Origin: an uncultured Alphaproteobacteria bacterium
GTDB lineage: Bacteria; Pseudomonadota; Alphaproteobacteria; Rhizobiales; Pleomorphomonadaceae
Direction: 5' to 3'
Length of the DNA: 13,176 bases
Assembly: GCA_937900425.1 (NCBI GenBank)
Contig: CALCDT010000131.1
Location: forward strand, 1-13,176
Both the position numbers and the translations under genes were made by a program. Below the pieces are notes generated by a model, which was not told the origin of the DNA, searched no databases, and saw only the letters and a list, made by a program, of their open reading frames with translations. Positions within the stretch are counted from its first letter, which is position 1. The number at the start of each line of letters is the position of its first letter. Below are positions 1 through 7,277 of the stretch, piece after piece.

Positions 1-203
1 CCAGACCGCAGGATACACCGATCCCATCATACCAATCAGAGGGGACACAACACGACCGCGGGAATGACGATGGTGAGGCCCATGGAAGGGTGCCCGCCCC
101 TCTGGTTCCGTCGTGATCCGGTGCCTTCGTGAGCCACGCCCGCCGCGGCGATCGGCCGAATCGACCGCAGGGAAATCTGACCCCCCGACCGCACGCACGC
201 CCG
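1..203. other. Left-edge non-coding stretch
   Basis: No convincing gene is visible here. It lies downstream of the DUF486 gene, which reads leftwards. It holds one copy of a 41-base imperfect repeat (106-146, annotated separately). An 8-base complementary pair (CAGAGGGG near 37 and CCCCTCTG near 97) is separated by about 50 bases and is probably chance. Read on the minus strand, a GTG inside the repeat opens a frame of about 33 codons, but nothing marks it as a gene. No T-rich terminator is seen for the neighbouring gene. Confidence 0.5.
106..146. repeat. 41-base imperfect repeat, copy 1
   Basis: This stretch aligns without gaps to 5847-5887 with 34 of 41 identical bases by eye. The two best-conserved blocks are TTCCGTCG at the left and TCGTGAGCCA followed by GCCCGCCGC at the right; the middle six bases differ most. 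Both copies lie between genes. On the minus strand both copies can be read as a start codon followed by A-H-(D/E)-x-x-G-S-R-R-N, so a shared short coding start cannot be ruled out. A dispersed intergenic repeat is the more likely reading. No third copy was seen. Confidence 0.45.
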
Positions 204-554
204 TCAGAGCGGTCCCTTGAAGACGAACCACGCGCCGAGGCAGATGAAGGCGAAGCCGACGCCGTGGTTGAGCGTGATCTTTTCGCCGAGATAGAGCACC
301 GAGAAGCCGGCGAAGATGACGAGGGTGATCACCTCCTGGATCGTCTTCAGCTGCGCCGCCGAATAGACCTCGTGGCCCCAGCGGTTGGCCGGCACGGCGA
401 GGCAGTATTCGAAGAAGGCGATGCCCCAGCTCGCGATCACGACGATCCACAACGGCCGGTTCTCGAACTTCAGATGGCCGTACCAGGCGAAGGTCATGAA
501 GACGTTGGAGGCGACGAGCAGCAGGATCGGGCGCAGATAGTCGAAGGCGGGCAT
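204..554 (-). CDS. DMT-family small membrane protein (DUF486)
   Basis: This 116-residue protein looks like a DUF486 member, a group of small four-helix proteins placed in the drug/metabolite transporter superfamily. Hydrophobic segments lie at about residues 6-24, 35-54, 72-90 and 96-113, filling almost the whole chain. Features I associate with the family are the start MPAFDYLRPILLLVASN, the segment TFAWYGHLK (about 21-29), the loop ending PANRWG (about 55-60) and a helix-3 entry QLKTIQEVITL. The length is normal and the protein appears intact. The likely start is the ATG at 552-554; upstream there is only a weak GGAA ribosome-binding match. It lies in the inner membrane and its substrate is unknown. 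It is 137 bases downstream of the DUF2207 gene on the same strand, so it could be co-transcribed or separate. Confidence 0.88.
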   Translation of the reverse strand: MPAFDYLRPILLLVASNVFMTFAWYGHLKFENRPLWIVVIASWGIAFFEYCLAVPANRWGHEVYSAAQLKTIQEVITLVIFAGFSVLYLGEKITLNHGVGFAFICLGAWFVFKGPL

Positions 555-691
555 GGACGGTTCCGGCAGGATGGAGCGCCGGCGAGCGCGGCGGACGCTC
601 CCTCATAGCCGCAGCCGCCGGGCCGCGCCACGGCCGCGAGCGCGATCGGCGGCGCTCCCGGTCCCGATCGGCCCGCGCGGGCCGTTCCCCG

Positions 692-2677
692 TCACCAGCC
701 GCCGCCGCCCCCTCCTCCACCGCCGCCGCCCGAGAAGCCGCCGCCCCCTGAGAAGCCGGAGTTCGACGACTTCGGCGGCGGCACCGAGGACTGGAAGGAC
801 GAGGCCATGGCCGAGGAGAGGCCCGACAGGCTGGAGCCGACGTGGCCGGGGTCGAAGTGGCGGCCGGAATACCAGGTCGGCGCGTAGGCCGCCGCCGCCC
901 CCGCCGCGGCGGCGCTCGCCAGCCAGGTCTCCATCGCCCGGGACCAAGGCTTCTCCTCGCCGAGGGCGACCGCGTAGGGCAGGATGGTCTCGAAATGGCG
1001 CGGCGACATTTCCGGCGCGCCGGCCATGTCGAGCCGCGCCGATTCGGCCTTGGAGATGTAGAGCTTCAGCCCCTCGATCTCCGCCATCACCTTCGCCCCG
1101 AGGGTGGTCGGCGCGCGCAGCAGCAGGAAGAAGAGGACGTCAAGGCCGACGAGGGCGGCGAGCAGGATCGGGAAGGTGAGGTCGGCGGCGAAGACCGGCA
1201 GCGCCTGCATCAGGAAGGTGGCGATCGTGCTGAGGGTGACGAAGCCGAACACCGTCGCGAAGATCGCCAGCTTGACCTTGGCGCCGACGCCGGACTGGCG
1301 CCGGAGCTGCGCGATGAGGACCGCGAAGGACGAGCCGACGACGCCGAACACCGCGAAGGGAATGATCGAGGCGATCTCCTCCGCCCGCCAGCGCCCGAGC
1401 CAGAGCAGCAGCGCGACACCCGCGATACTGAGGGCGATGCCGCCGAGGGCGTAACCGGTATTCCGATCGAAGAAGCGGCCGCGGTTCTCGGTCTCGATGG
1501 TGTCGCGGAACCGCTTCGCCAGCGCCACCACGGCGGGGCCGTTGGCGCGGTCGAGGCGGAAGCCCTCCCCCGGAGCGGTGGTTCTTGCGGCGTCGAGAGC
1601 GGCGAGGACCGCCCGCTCGCCCTTCGGCAGCCGCGCCGGCACGTCGTGGCCGAGCCGGGTGATCACCATGTCGCCGGAGAGATCGTCGAGGCGCACGAGG
1701 CCCTTGACCGCCAGAGACAGCACCGCCGCCGACAGCGCGGTCCAGCCGCCCCCCGAAAAGCCCATGCCGTGGATGTAGTTGGCGAGCGCCGGCGAGATGC
1801 CGTCCGGCGGGTGGAAGCGCGGGATGACGAGCTGCCGCGGCGGGTCGCGGCCGACCCGGTTCCAGGCCAGCAGGAAATAGCCGAAGACGACGAGGACGAC
1901 GATCGTGCCGAGGATCTCGTTGCGGTTGTCGAGGAAGAACCAGCCGGCCTCCTGCGCCCCGGTCGGGTCGGCGACGACGCCCTTGTCGAGGCCGACGACG
2001 ACGGTGAGCCCTTCTCCCGGGCGCAGCGTCGACGTGGTGCGGAAGCGGACGCCGTCGGCGGTGCGCTCGGCGGCGTAGGCGGTGCCGCGGGCCCCGTAGG
2101 CGCCGGTGTAGGCGATCCAGTCGCGCGGCGCCGCGCCGTCCGGCAGATGGACCGTGGCCGAGGCGTGGTCGATCGGGAAGGCCCAGTCGTTGCCGGTGAC
2201 GTTCCAGTAGAGCTCGTCGTGGTCGGCGAAGCGGCGGATCTGACGGCTGGTGCGGTAGCGGATCAGGTAGTCGTGGACGCCGGGGGCGAGCATGCGGTCA
2301 GCGTCGCCGATGACGAGGCGGACGCCGTCGCTCGTCGTGTTCTCCCGGTAGGGTTCGGCGGCGCCGTCGCGCTCGACCGCGATCACCTCGAAGCCGACCT
2401 CGCGGCGGCGGTCGTCGTCGTCGACGAAGACGAGGGGAAAGTTGCGGAAGATGCCACGCCGGATCTGGCGGCCCTCGGCCTCGACCGTGATCCGCTCGGT
2501 GACGACGAGATCGCCGCCCGCCTCGACGACGAGGTCGACCGCGAAGGAGCGGATCACCTCGGCGGCCCGGGCTGGCGCGGCACCCGCGACGAGGGCGGCG
2601 AGCAGCCCGAGAATCAGGGCGAGGAGAAGGGCGAGCAGCCGGGAACGTCCGGTGGGGGTCGCGATCGCCGCGGTCAT
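692..2677 (-). CDS. DUF2207 domain-containing membrane protein
   Basis: This 661-residue protein fits the DUF2207 family: exported N-terminal domain, membrane helices and a Gly-rich tail. A signal peptide covers about residues 1-39 (hydrophobic core LLALLLALILGLLAALVAG, cleavage near APARA|AE). The extracytoplasmic region at about 40-252 contains the family-like IRRGIFRNFPL (72-82) and ELYWNVTGNDWAFPI (155-169). A first helix lies at about 254-272, followed by a cytoplasmic-type WNRVGRDPP; more helices fall at about 408-427, 436-457, 468-490 and 502-521. The C-terminal part includes GLKLYISKAES (537-547) and a tail FSGGGGFSGGGG running into poly-Gly and a final Trp. Its biochemical function is not established; the family often sits beside LemA, as here. 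The start at 2675-2677 has AGGAAGG about nine bases upstream. It begins about 40 bases after the original LemA stop, implying one transcript. Confidence 0.92.
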   Translation of the reverse strand: MTAAIATPTGRSRLLALLLALILGLLAALVAGAAPARAAEVIRSFAVDLVVEAGGDLVVTERITVEAEGRQIRRGIFRNFPLVFVDDDDRRREVGFEVIAVERDGAAEPYRENTTSDGVRLVIGDADRMLAPGVHDYLIRYRTSRQIRRFADHDELYWNVTGNDWAFPIDHASATVHLPDGAAPRDWIAYTGAYGARGTAYAAERTADGVRFRTTSTLRPGEGLTVVVGLDKGVVADPTGAQEAGWFFLDNRNEILGTIVVLVVFGYFLLAWNRVGRDPPRQLVIPRFHPPDGISPALANYIHGMGFSGGGWTALSAAVLSLAVKGLVRLDDLSGDMVITRLGHDVPARLPKGERAVLAALDAARTTAPGEGFRLDRANGPAVVALAKRFRDTIETENRGRFFDRNTGYALGGIALSIAGVALLLWLGRWRAEEIASIIPFAVFGVVGSSFAVLIAQLRRQSGVGAKVKLAIFATVFGFVTLSTIATFLMQALPVFAADLTFPILLAALVGLDVLFFLLLRAPTTLGAKVMAEIEGLKLYISKAESARLDMAGAPEMSPRHFETILPYAVALGEEKPWSRAMETWLASAAAAGAAAAYAPTWYSGRHFDPGHVGSSLSGLSSAMASSFQSSVPPPKSSNSGFSGGGGFSGGGGGGGGGGGW

Positions 2678-2717
2678 GGCGCTTGCCTTCCTGTCGGTGC
2701 GAACCGGGCCGGGGCGA

Positions 2718-2795
2718 TCAGAAGCCGACCTTCGGCACGGCGCGGTCGGCGGCGTTCTCGATCTCGAAATAGGGCATCGCCTCGAAGCGGAACTA
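2718..2795 (-). other. Stranded C-terminal coding remnant of lemA, after an in-frame TAG
   Basis: On the minus strand the LemA frame meets TAG at 2793-2795 and continues open, in the same frame, for 24 codons to a TGA at 2718-2720. The residues after the TAG begin FRFEAMPYFEIENAADRAVP and end KVGF, which is what a LemA C-terminus looks like. Adding them (160 + 1 + 24) restores about 185 residues, the family's usual length. One base change, for example from TCG or TTG to TAG, would explain it. The stretch may be untranslated, or the TAG may be a sequencing error. Confidence 0.85.
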
Positions 2796-3275
2796 CCCGG
2801 CGACGAGGTTGGAGGGGAAGCTCTCGACGAGGACGTTGAGCTCGCGGGCCGCGCCGTTGTAGTAGCGCCGCGCCATCTGGATCTCGTTCTCGAGGCCCGA
2901 CAGTTCGCCTTGGAGCTGGTTGAAGTTGGCGCTGGCCTTGAGGTCCGGGTAGTTCTCGGCGACGGCGAGCAGCCGGCCGATCGCCTGTCCGAGCAGACCT
3001 TCCGCCTTCGCCCGCCCCTCGACGTCGCCGGCCGGCACCGCGCCGACCTGCGCCCGCATCCGCGTCACCGCCTCGAGCGTCTCGCGCTCGTGGGTCATGT
3101 AGCCCTTCACGGTCTCGACCAGATTGGGCACGAGGTCGGCGCGCCGCTTCAGCTGCACGTCGATTCCCGACCACCCCTCCTTCGCCATCTGCCGCGCCTT
3201 GACGAGGCGGTTGTAGAGCGAGACGACATAGACGCCGAGGAGGACGAGAAGGCCGAGGACGATCAGGGTGGTCAT
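2793..3275 (-). CDS. lemA: LemA family protein, truncated by a premature amber stop
   Basis: As written the gene encodes 160 residues with the LemA layout. An N-terminal hydrophobic anchor (about residues 2-20, LIVLGLLVLLGVYVVSLYN) is followed by a helical domain containing QLKRRADLVPNLVETVKGY (41-59), NFNQLQGELSGLENEI (117-132), ARRYYNG (135-141) and FPSNLVAG (153-160). LemA proteins are membrane-anchored helical-bundle proteins of poorly defined function, often encoded beside DUF2207 or other envelope genes. The stop after NLVAG comes about 25 residues early, and the missing tail is still encoded downstream (2718-2795). The helical core is complete, so the product may still fold. The start is the ATG at 3273-3275, with only a weak ribosome-binding match. 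It lies 124 bases downstream of the dihydroorotase gene and directly upstream of DUF2207. Confidence 0.9.
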   Translation of the reverse strand: MTTLIVLGLLVLLGVYVVSLYNRLVKARQMAKEGWSGIDVQLKRRADLVPNLVETVKGYMTHERETLEAVTRMRAQVGAVPAGDVEGRAKAEGLLGQAIGRLLAVAENYPDLKASANFNQLQGELSGLENEIQMARRYYNGAARELNVLVESFPSNLVAG

Positions 3276-3399
3276 GTAAGGGCTTCATATCGAAACGACG
3301 GCGGGAGGCTAGCAGATCGCGGCGCGGGAGAGGAGCGCGGAGCGCCCCGGCGGCCGCGCCGTGCCGGCTGGCCCCGCCGCGCCATCGCTCCCCCACCCG

Positions 3400-4734
3400 T
3401 CAGCCCCGCGGCAGCGCCTCGCCGAACAGCACCGGTTCGCCCTGCGATGGCGTCGCGAGGTCCCCCTCCCACATGACACGCTTGCCCCGCACGATGGTGC
3501 CGACCGGCCAGCCGGTGACGGTGCGGCCGTCGTAGGGGGTCCAGCCGCATTTCGAGGCGATCCAGCCGTTGGTGATCCGCTCGGACCGCTTCAGGTCGAC
3601 CACGGTGAAGTCGGCGTCGTAGCCGACGGCGATGCGGCCCTTGCGGGCGATGCCGAAGAGGCGGGCCGGGCCGGCGCTGGTCATGTCGACGAAGCGGGCG
3701 AGCGAGAGCCGGCCGCGGGCGACGTGGTCGAGCATGACCGGCACCAGGGTCTGGACGCCGGTCATGCCCGAGGGACTGGCCGGATAGGTCCGCGCCTTCT
3801 CCTCGAGCGTGTGGGGTGCGTGGTCGGAGCCAAGTACGTCGGTGACACCCTGTTCGAGGCCGCGCCAGAGGCCGGCGCGGTGGGCGGCCGAGCGCACCGG
3901 CGGGTTCATCTGCAACAGCGTGCCGAGACGGTCGTAGTCTGCGTCAGACATCGTCAGGTGATGGGGCGTCACCTCGCAGGAGGCGACGTCCTTGTGGGCG
4001 GCGAGGAAATCCATCTCCTCGGCGGTGGAGATGTGCAGCACGTGGATGCGGGCGCCGACCGCGCGGGCGATGCGGACGAGGCGGCGGGTGCACAGAAGCG
4101 CCGCCTCGGCGTCGCGCCACACCGGATGGGAGGAGGCGTCGCCTTCGACGCGCTCGTCGAGCCGGTCGCGCAGGCGGAATTCGTCCTCGGAGTGGAAGGC
4201 GGCGCGGCGGCGGATCTGCGACAGGATGGCGGCGACACCCTCGTCGTCCTCGACCAGAAGGTCGCCGGTGGACGAGCCCATGAACACCTTGATGCCGGCG
4301 GCGCCCGGCAGGCGCTCGAGCTCGGGAATGTCGGCGACGTTGGCGCGGGTGCCGCCGACCCAGAAGGCGAAGTCGCAGTGCATTCGGTGGCGGCCGAGCG
4401 CGACCTTCTCGGCGAGCCGTTCGGCGCTCGTCGTCAGCGGGCTGGTGTTGGGCATCTCGAAGACGGCGGTGACGCCGCCCATCACCGCGGCGCGCGAGCC
4501 CGATTCGAGGTCTTCCTTGTGGGTGGCGCCGGGCTCGCGGAAATGGACCTGGGTGTCGATGACGCCTGGCAGGACGTGGAGGCCGGCCGCATCGATCACC
4601 TCGCCGGCCCGCGCCGCGTCGATCCGGCCGATCTCGGCGATGCGGCCGCCGGTGACGGCGATGTCGCGCGGGCCTTCGCCGTCCTGGTTGACGACGACGG
4701 CGTTCCTGATGACGAGATCGAAGGTGGCGGACAT
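3400..4734 (-). CDS. pyrC: Dihydroorotase (amidohydrolase, DTQVHFREPG subtype)
   Basis: This 444-residue amidohydrolase matches class I dihydroorotases, which interconvert N-carbamoyl-L-aspartate and dihydroorotate in pyrimidine synthesis. Metal-site positions visible by eye are D60-T-Q62-V-H64-F-R66, the lysine in GIKVF (K149, expected to be carboxylated), FHSED (H181), HVLHIS (H234) and GSDHAPH (D304). GVIDTQVHFREPG has Gln where the usual H-x-H motif has its first His; I believe this is a subgroup trait in alphaproteobacteria rather than damage, but it makes the exact reaction less certain. The substrate loop FEMPNTSP (92-99) is present. The chosen start (4732-4734) has GGGAG seven bases upstream and matches the family N-terminus; the frame stays open much further upstream only because it is antisense to ygfZ. 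It is divergent from ygfZ across 186 bases. Such genomes often carry a second pyrC, so an allantoinase or hydantoinase-like role remains possible. Confidence 0.85.
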   Translation of the reverse strand: MSATFDLVIRNAVVVNQDGEGPRDIAVTGGRIAEIGRIDAARAGEVIDAAGLHVLPGVIDTQVHFREPGATHKEDLESGSRAAVMGGVTAVFEMPNTSPLTTSAERLAEKVALGRHRMHCDFAFWVGGTRANVADIPELERLPGAAGIKVFMGSSTGDLLVEDDEGVAAILSQIRRRAAFHSEDEFRLRDRLDERVEGDASSHPVWRDAEAALLCTRRLVRIARAVGARIHVLHISTAEEMDFLAAHKDVASCEVTPHHLTMSDADYDRLGTLLQMNPPVRSAAHRAGLWRGLEQGVTDVLGSDHAPHTLEEKARTYPASPSGMTGVQTLVPVMLDHVARGRLSLARFVDMTSAGPARLFGIARKGRIAVGYDADFTVVDLKRSERITNGWIASKCGWTPYDGRTVTGWPVGTIVRGKRVMWEGDLATPSQGEPVLFGEALPRG

Positions 4735-4920
4735 GGCGGCTCCCGAAATCCGGAAAGGGGCTGTTCGTCCCTTGGCTACACGACCTCGGCGGCCGGTGCA
4801 AAACGTCGGCGGCGCGGGCGGGTCTTGTGAGGCCCGGCGGCCGGGTCTACCTATCGGCTTCACACCGTCCGGTCGCGCCGGCCGCCGTCTCACCCGCCTG
4901 CGAGGAGCGTTTCGAGGACC
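4735..4920. promoter_or_regulatory. Divergent intergenic region, dihydroorotase / ygfZ
   Basis: The two flanking genes read away from each other, so promoters for both should lie in these 186 bases. No strong sigma-70 match is visible. On the plus strand TTGTGA is followed 17 bases later by TACCTA near 4850, a weak candidate for ygfZ. Ribosome-binding sites are clearer: GGGAG for the dihydroorotase (around 4742-4746, minus strand) and GAGGA (4914-4918) for ygfZ. Confidence 0.4.
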
Positions 4921-5787
4921 ATGGCCCATCCGTCGATCGCCACGCTTTCGGGCCGCGCCCTCGTCGAGGTCGCCGGCGAGGACGCCCACGCCTTCCTCGA
5001 CCGCCTGCTGACCGTCGACGTCGACGACGTCGTCGCCCGCGGCGCCGGCTTCGGCGCGCTGCTGACGCCACAGGGCAAGATCATCGCCGATTTCGTCATC
5101 ACCGCCACCGATGGCGGCTTCCTGATCGACCTTCCGGCACCGCTCGCCGCCGATGTCATCAAGCGGCTGACGATGTACCGGCTGCGGGCCAGGGCGACGA
5201 TCCGCGAGGCCGGCGCCGACGTCGCCGTCCTCGTCGTCTTCGGCGGCGACGGCGCCGAGGGGCCCGCGCTGCCCGGCCGCGCCGTGGCGGACCCGCGCCA
5301 CGTCGGCCTGGGCCTTCGCGCCTACGTGCCGGCCGAAGCGGCAGAAGGGCTGGTGAACGCCGGCGAGGCGGAATGGCAGGCCCTGCGCACGCGGCTCGGC
5401 ATCCCCGAGGGCGGCACCGACTTCGCCTATGGCGACGCCTTCCCGCACGAGGCGGCGATGGACCAGATCGCCGGCGTCGACTTCGAGAAGGGCTGCTACG
5501 TCGGCCAGGAGGTGGTGAGCCGGATGCAGCACCGCGGCACGGCGAGAAAGCGCCCGGTGCTGCTGCACGGCGCCGCCGATCTGCCGCCGACCGGCACGCC
5601 GGTGACGGCGGACGGCAAGTCGGCCGGCACCCTCGGGTCGGTCGCCGGCACCGACGGCCTCGCGATCCTGCGGCTCGACCGCATCCACGGCGCTGCCGCG
5701 TTGCGGGCCGGCGACGTCGCGGTGACGGCGAGCCTTCCGGGCTGGGCCGGCTACGGCTGGCCGGAGGTCGCCGCGGCGGAGGAGTGA
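4921..5787 (+). CDS. ygfZ: YgfZ/GcvT-like folate-binding protein
   Basis: This 288-residue protein resembles YgfZ (IBA57/CAF17 in eukaryotes), a tetrahydrofolate-binding relative of the glycine-cleavage T protein that helps assemble or repair certain Fe-S enzymes in the cytoplasm. The signature K-G-C-Y-x-G-Q-E is complete at residues 190-197 (FEKGCYVGQEVVSRMQHRG), including the conserved Cys192. The N-terminal half shows the usual GRALVEVAGEDAHAFLDRLLT (11-31) and LLTPQGKIIADF (47-58) motifs, and the C-terminal part is a small beta-barrel-like region. The length is close to alphaproteobacterial homologues and no damage is seen. The ATG at 4921 has GAGGA three bases upstream and AGGAG further up. 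It heads a plus-strand run and is divergent from the dihydroorotase gene. I see no sign of aminomethyltransferase activity beyond the shared fold. Confidence 0.92.
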   Translation: MAHPSIATLSGRALVEVAGEDAHAFLDRLLTVDVDDVVARGAGFGALLTPQGKIIADFVITATDGGFLIDLPAPLAADVIKRLTMYRLRARATIREAGADVAVLVVFGGDGAEGPALPGRAVADPRHVGLGLRAYVPAEAAEGLVNAGEAEWQALRTRLGIPEGGTDFAYGDAFPHEAAMDQIAGVDFEKGCYVGQEVVSRMQHRGTARKRPVLLHGAADLPPTGTPVTADGKSAGTLGSVAGTDGLAILRLDRIHGAAALRAGDVAVTASLPGWAGYGWPEVAAAEE

Positions 5788-5846
5788 TCGGGAGCGCGCG
5801 TTGAACCGCCCGCGCTTCGTCCTTTCCGTCGTTCCCCCGCCGCTCG

Positions 5847-5887
5847 TTCCGTCGCGATCCAGCGGTGTCGTGAGCCATGCCCGCCGC
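5847..5887. repeat. 41-base imperfect repeat, copy 2
   Basis: This is the partner of 106-146, 34 of 41 bases identical without gaps and in the same orientation. It lies in the gap between ygfZ and the HD-domain gene. Similarity falls off sharply to the right and is weak to the left, so the unit seems to be about 40 bases. Confidence 0.45.
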
Positions 5888-6061
5888 CGTTCCCCCGCCC
5901 CCGTCCAACGGCCGCGCGGGGATCGTCTGGACCGCCCCGACCCTTCCGAGCGGGCCCGGGCGGATCTTCGCCCCGCTGTGCGAGCGGGCCGGCGGCCTTC
6001 CGGCCGATCCCGTTTCGTTCTATCGTGCCGGCGATTCTCCTTTAGCCCGCCGGATCTCGCG

Positions 6062-6679
6062 TTGCCTCCCGTCACGACCCCGCCCCGCGCCTGGCAGCGC
6101 ATGCTCTCCGGCCGCCGGCTCGACCTGATCGACCCTTCGCCGCTCGACGTCGAGATTTCCGACATCGCCCACGGCCTCGCCCGGGTCGCCCGCTGGAACG
6201 GCCAGACCGTTGGCGAGAACGCCTATTCGGTCGCAGAGCATTCGGTTCTCGTCGAGGAGATCGCCTGCGCGCTGGAGCCGGGGCTCACCGCCGCCGACCG
6301 GATGGCGGTGCTGTTGCACGACGCCCCCGAATACGTGATCGGCGACATGATCTCGCCGTTCAAGGCGGTGATCGGCGGCGACTACAAGGCGATCGAAAAG
6401 CGCCTGCTCGAGGCGATCCATCGCCGCTTCGGCCTGCCGGTGGCGACGCCGGCGCCGCTGAAGAAGCTCACCAAGCGGGCCGACGCGATCTCGGCCTATT
6501 TCGAGGCGGTGGAACTCGCCGGCTTCTCGCCGGCCGAAGCGCGCAAGATCTTCGGCCGGCCGGAGGGATTCGGCACCGACACGGGCGCCGGCCCGCGCCT
6601 CGGCCTCGCCCCCAAGCCGGCGACGGCGGCCCAGGCCGCGTTCCTCGCCCGCTTCGCCGAGATCGAAACCGCCCGCTGA
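6062..6679 (+). CDS. HD domain-containing phosphohydrolase, YfbR-like
   Basis: From a TTG at 6062 this is a 205-residue protein of the YfbR-like HD superfamily, whose studied member is a metal-dependent 5'-deoxynucleotidase. Likely metal ligands are H60 (SVAEHSVLVEE), H86-D87 (LLHDAPEYVIGD) and D141 (KRADAISAYFE). R44-W45 (RVARWNGQT) corresponds to the conserved Arg-Trp of YfbR. The C-terminus carries a short extra segment rich in Gly, Ala and Pro (about 169-190). The start is uncertain. The frame is open back to 5801, but residues upstream of about 6062 are Arg/Pro/Ser-rich with no family likeness, whereas PRAWQRMLSGRRLDLIDPSP looks like the real N-terminus. TTG at 6062 lacks a good ribosome-binding site, and the next ATG (6101) would remove conserved residues. 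It follows ygfZ after about 270 bases. Substrate not determinable here. Confidence 0.85.
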   Translation: MPPVTTPPRAWQRMLSGRRLDLIDPSPLDVEISDIAHGLARVARWNGQTVGENAYSVAEHSVLVEEIACALEPGLTAADRMAVLLHDAPEYVIGDMISPFKAVIGGDYKAIEKRLLEAIHRRFGLPVATPAPLKKLTKRADAISAYFEAVELAGFSPAEARKIFGRPEGFGTDTGAGPRLGLAPKPATAAQAAFLARFAEIETAR

Positions 6680-7273
6680 CCCTCTCCATCGCCTCCCCAG
6701 CCGGCGCCGCATCGCGACCGGAGGCGACGGTGAGGACCGGCCGCGAGTGCCGTTCCGGCCGGCCTGGACGCCTGCAGGCCGACGACGAGGCCCCTGCTGC
6801 TCCCGATCGTTCACGACAACGACGAAAAGCGATCCGCATCGCGTGATCGGATGTGTGAAATGACATAGTCCTCGCGCTGCCACGGAGGCCGCATCGGCCC
6901 GCCCCCGGCCGGGCTCCGACACATTCTCATCCCGACAAGGCATTGATTTTGCTCGTGGCCAGCGGCCTCGATGGGTCGGCCGCCTCCGGGCGCAAGGTGT
7001 TATCACCATTTCCTGATCGTCAGGTGAGTTTACAGATCGTGCACCGTTCGGTGGCTAATCGCCGGCAAATGATCGGACTATGTCTGAGGGCGAGGCGGAC
7101 AACCGGATCGATGGTCCTCCCCCAGAAGATCCGGCGACCCCACTCGAAGCGAAAGTCTCCGTGAAACCCGATGTCGGATTTCCCGCCGCTTTCGCAAGTT
7201 TTCTCTCGCGGATCAGTTCCGGTTCGACCATGCCGGACGGAAGCGGATCTGCCATTTATGAAGGAATGAAGTC
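6680..7273. other. 594-base gap with no confident gene
   Basis: Two short plus-strand frames exist (6943-7164 and 7080-7277), but neither has a good ribosome-binding site or a recognisable product. The right part, from about 6810, is noticeably less GC-rich than the genes, as expected of a control region. Just after the HD gene, TCGCCTCC near 6689 pairs with GGAGGCGA near 6720 across about 28 bases, without a T-tract. A small dyad, CCTGA-tcg-TCAGG, lies at 7012-7024. The promoter of the secreted-protein gene at 7274 is presumably here, but I cannot point to clear -35 and -10 boxes. Confidence 0.5.
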
Positions 7274-7277
7274 ATGA
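7080..7277 (+). CDS. Doubtful 65-residue frame overlapping the next gene
   Basis: The frame starts MSEGEADNRIDGPPPEDP and ends YEGMKS, with its TGA overlapping the ATG of the secreted-protein gene in an ATGA arrangement. The predicted product is acidic at the start, has no signal peptide and matches no family I know. Third codon positions are less GC-biased than in neighbouring genes, and only a bare GGA precedes the ATG. The overlap would suit translational coupling, but the frame may equally be chance in the leader of the downstream gene. Confidence 0.2.
   Translation: MSEGEADNRIDGPPPEDPATPLEAKVSVKPDVGFPAAFASFLSRISSGSTMPDGSGSAIYEGMKS

Noticed and set aside
37..104. CAGAGGGG/CCCCTCTG complementary pair as a terminator
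   Set aside because: The arms are about 50 bases apart with no T-tract, and an 8-base match is expected by chance at this range.
842..2839. Long plus-strand open frame opposite the DUF2207 gene
   Set aside because: It is antisense to a clear membrane protein with signal peptide and helices. Its product is a low-complexity Asp/Glu/Arg/Gly/Ala-rich chain, typical of antisense reading in high-GC genes.
3361..4830. Plus-strand open frame of 489 codons over the dihydroorotase region
   Set aside because: It is antisense to a well-recognised enzyme; the product is low-complexity with no domain likeness.
4735..6165. Upstream extension of the dihydroorotase frame to a 921-residue protein
   Set aside because: The extension is antisense to ygfZ and part of the HD gene, has no domain likeness, and a good ribosome-binding site and family-like N-terminus exist at 4734.
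6468..6866. 132-residue minus-strand frame overlapping the HD gene
   Set aside because: It is mostly antisense to the HD gene, Arg/Ser/Pro-rich and without family features.
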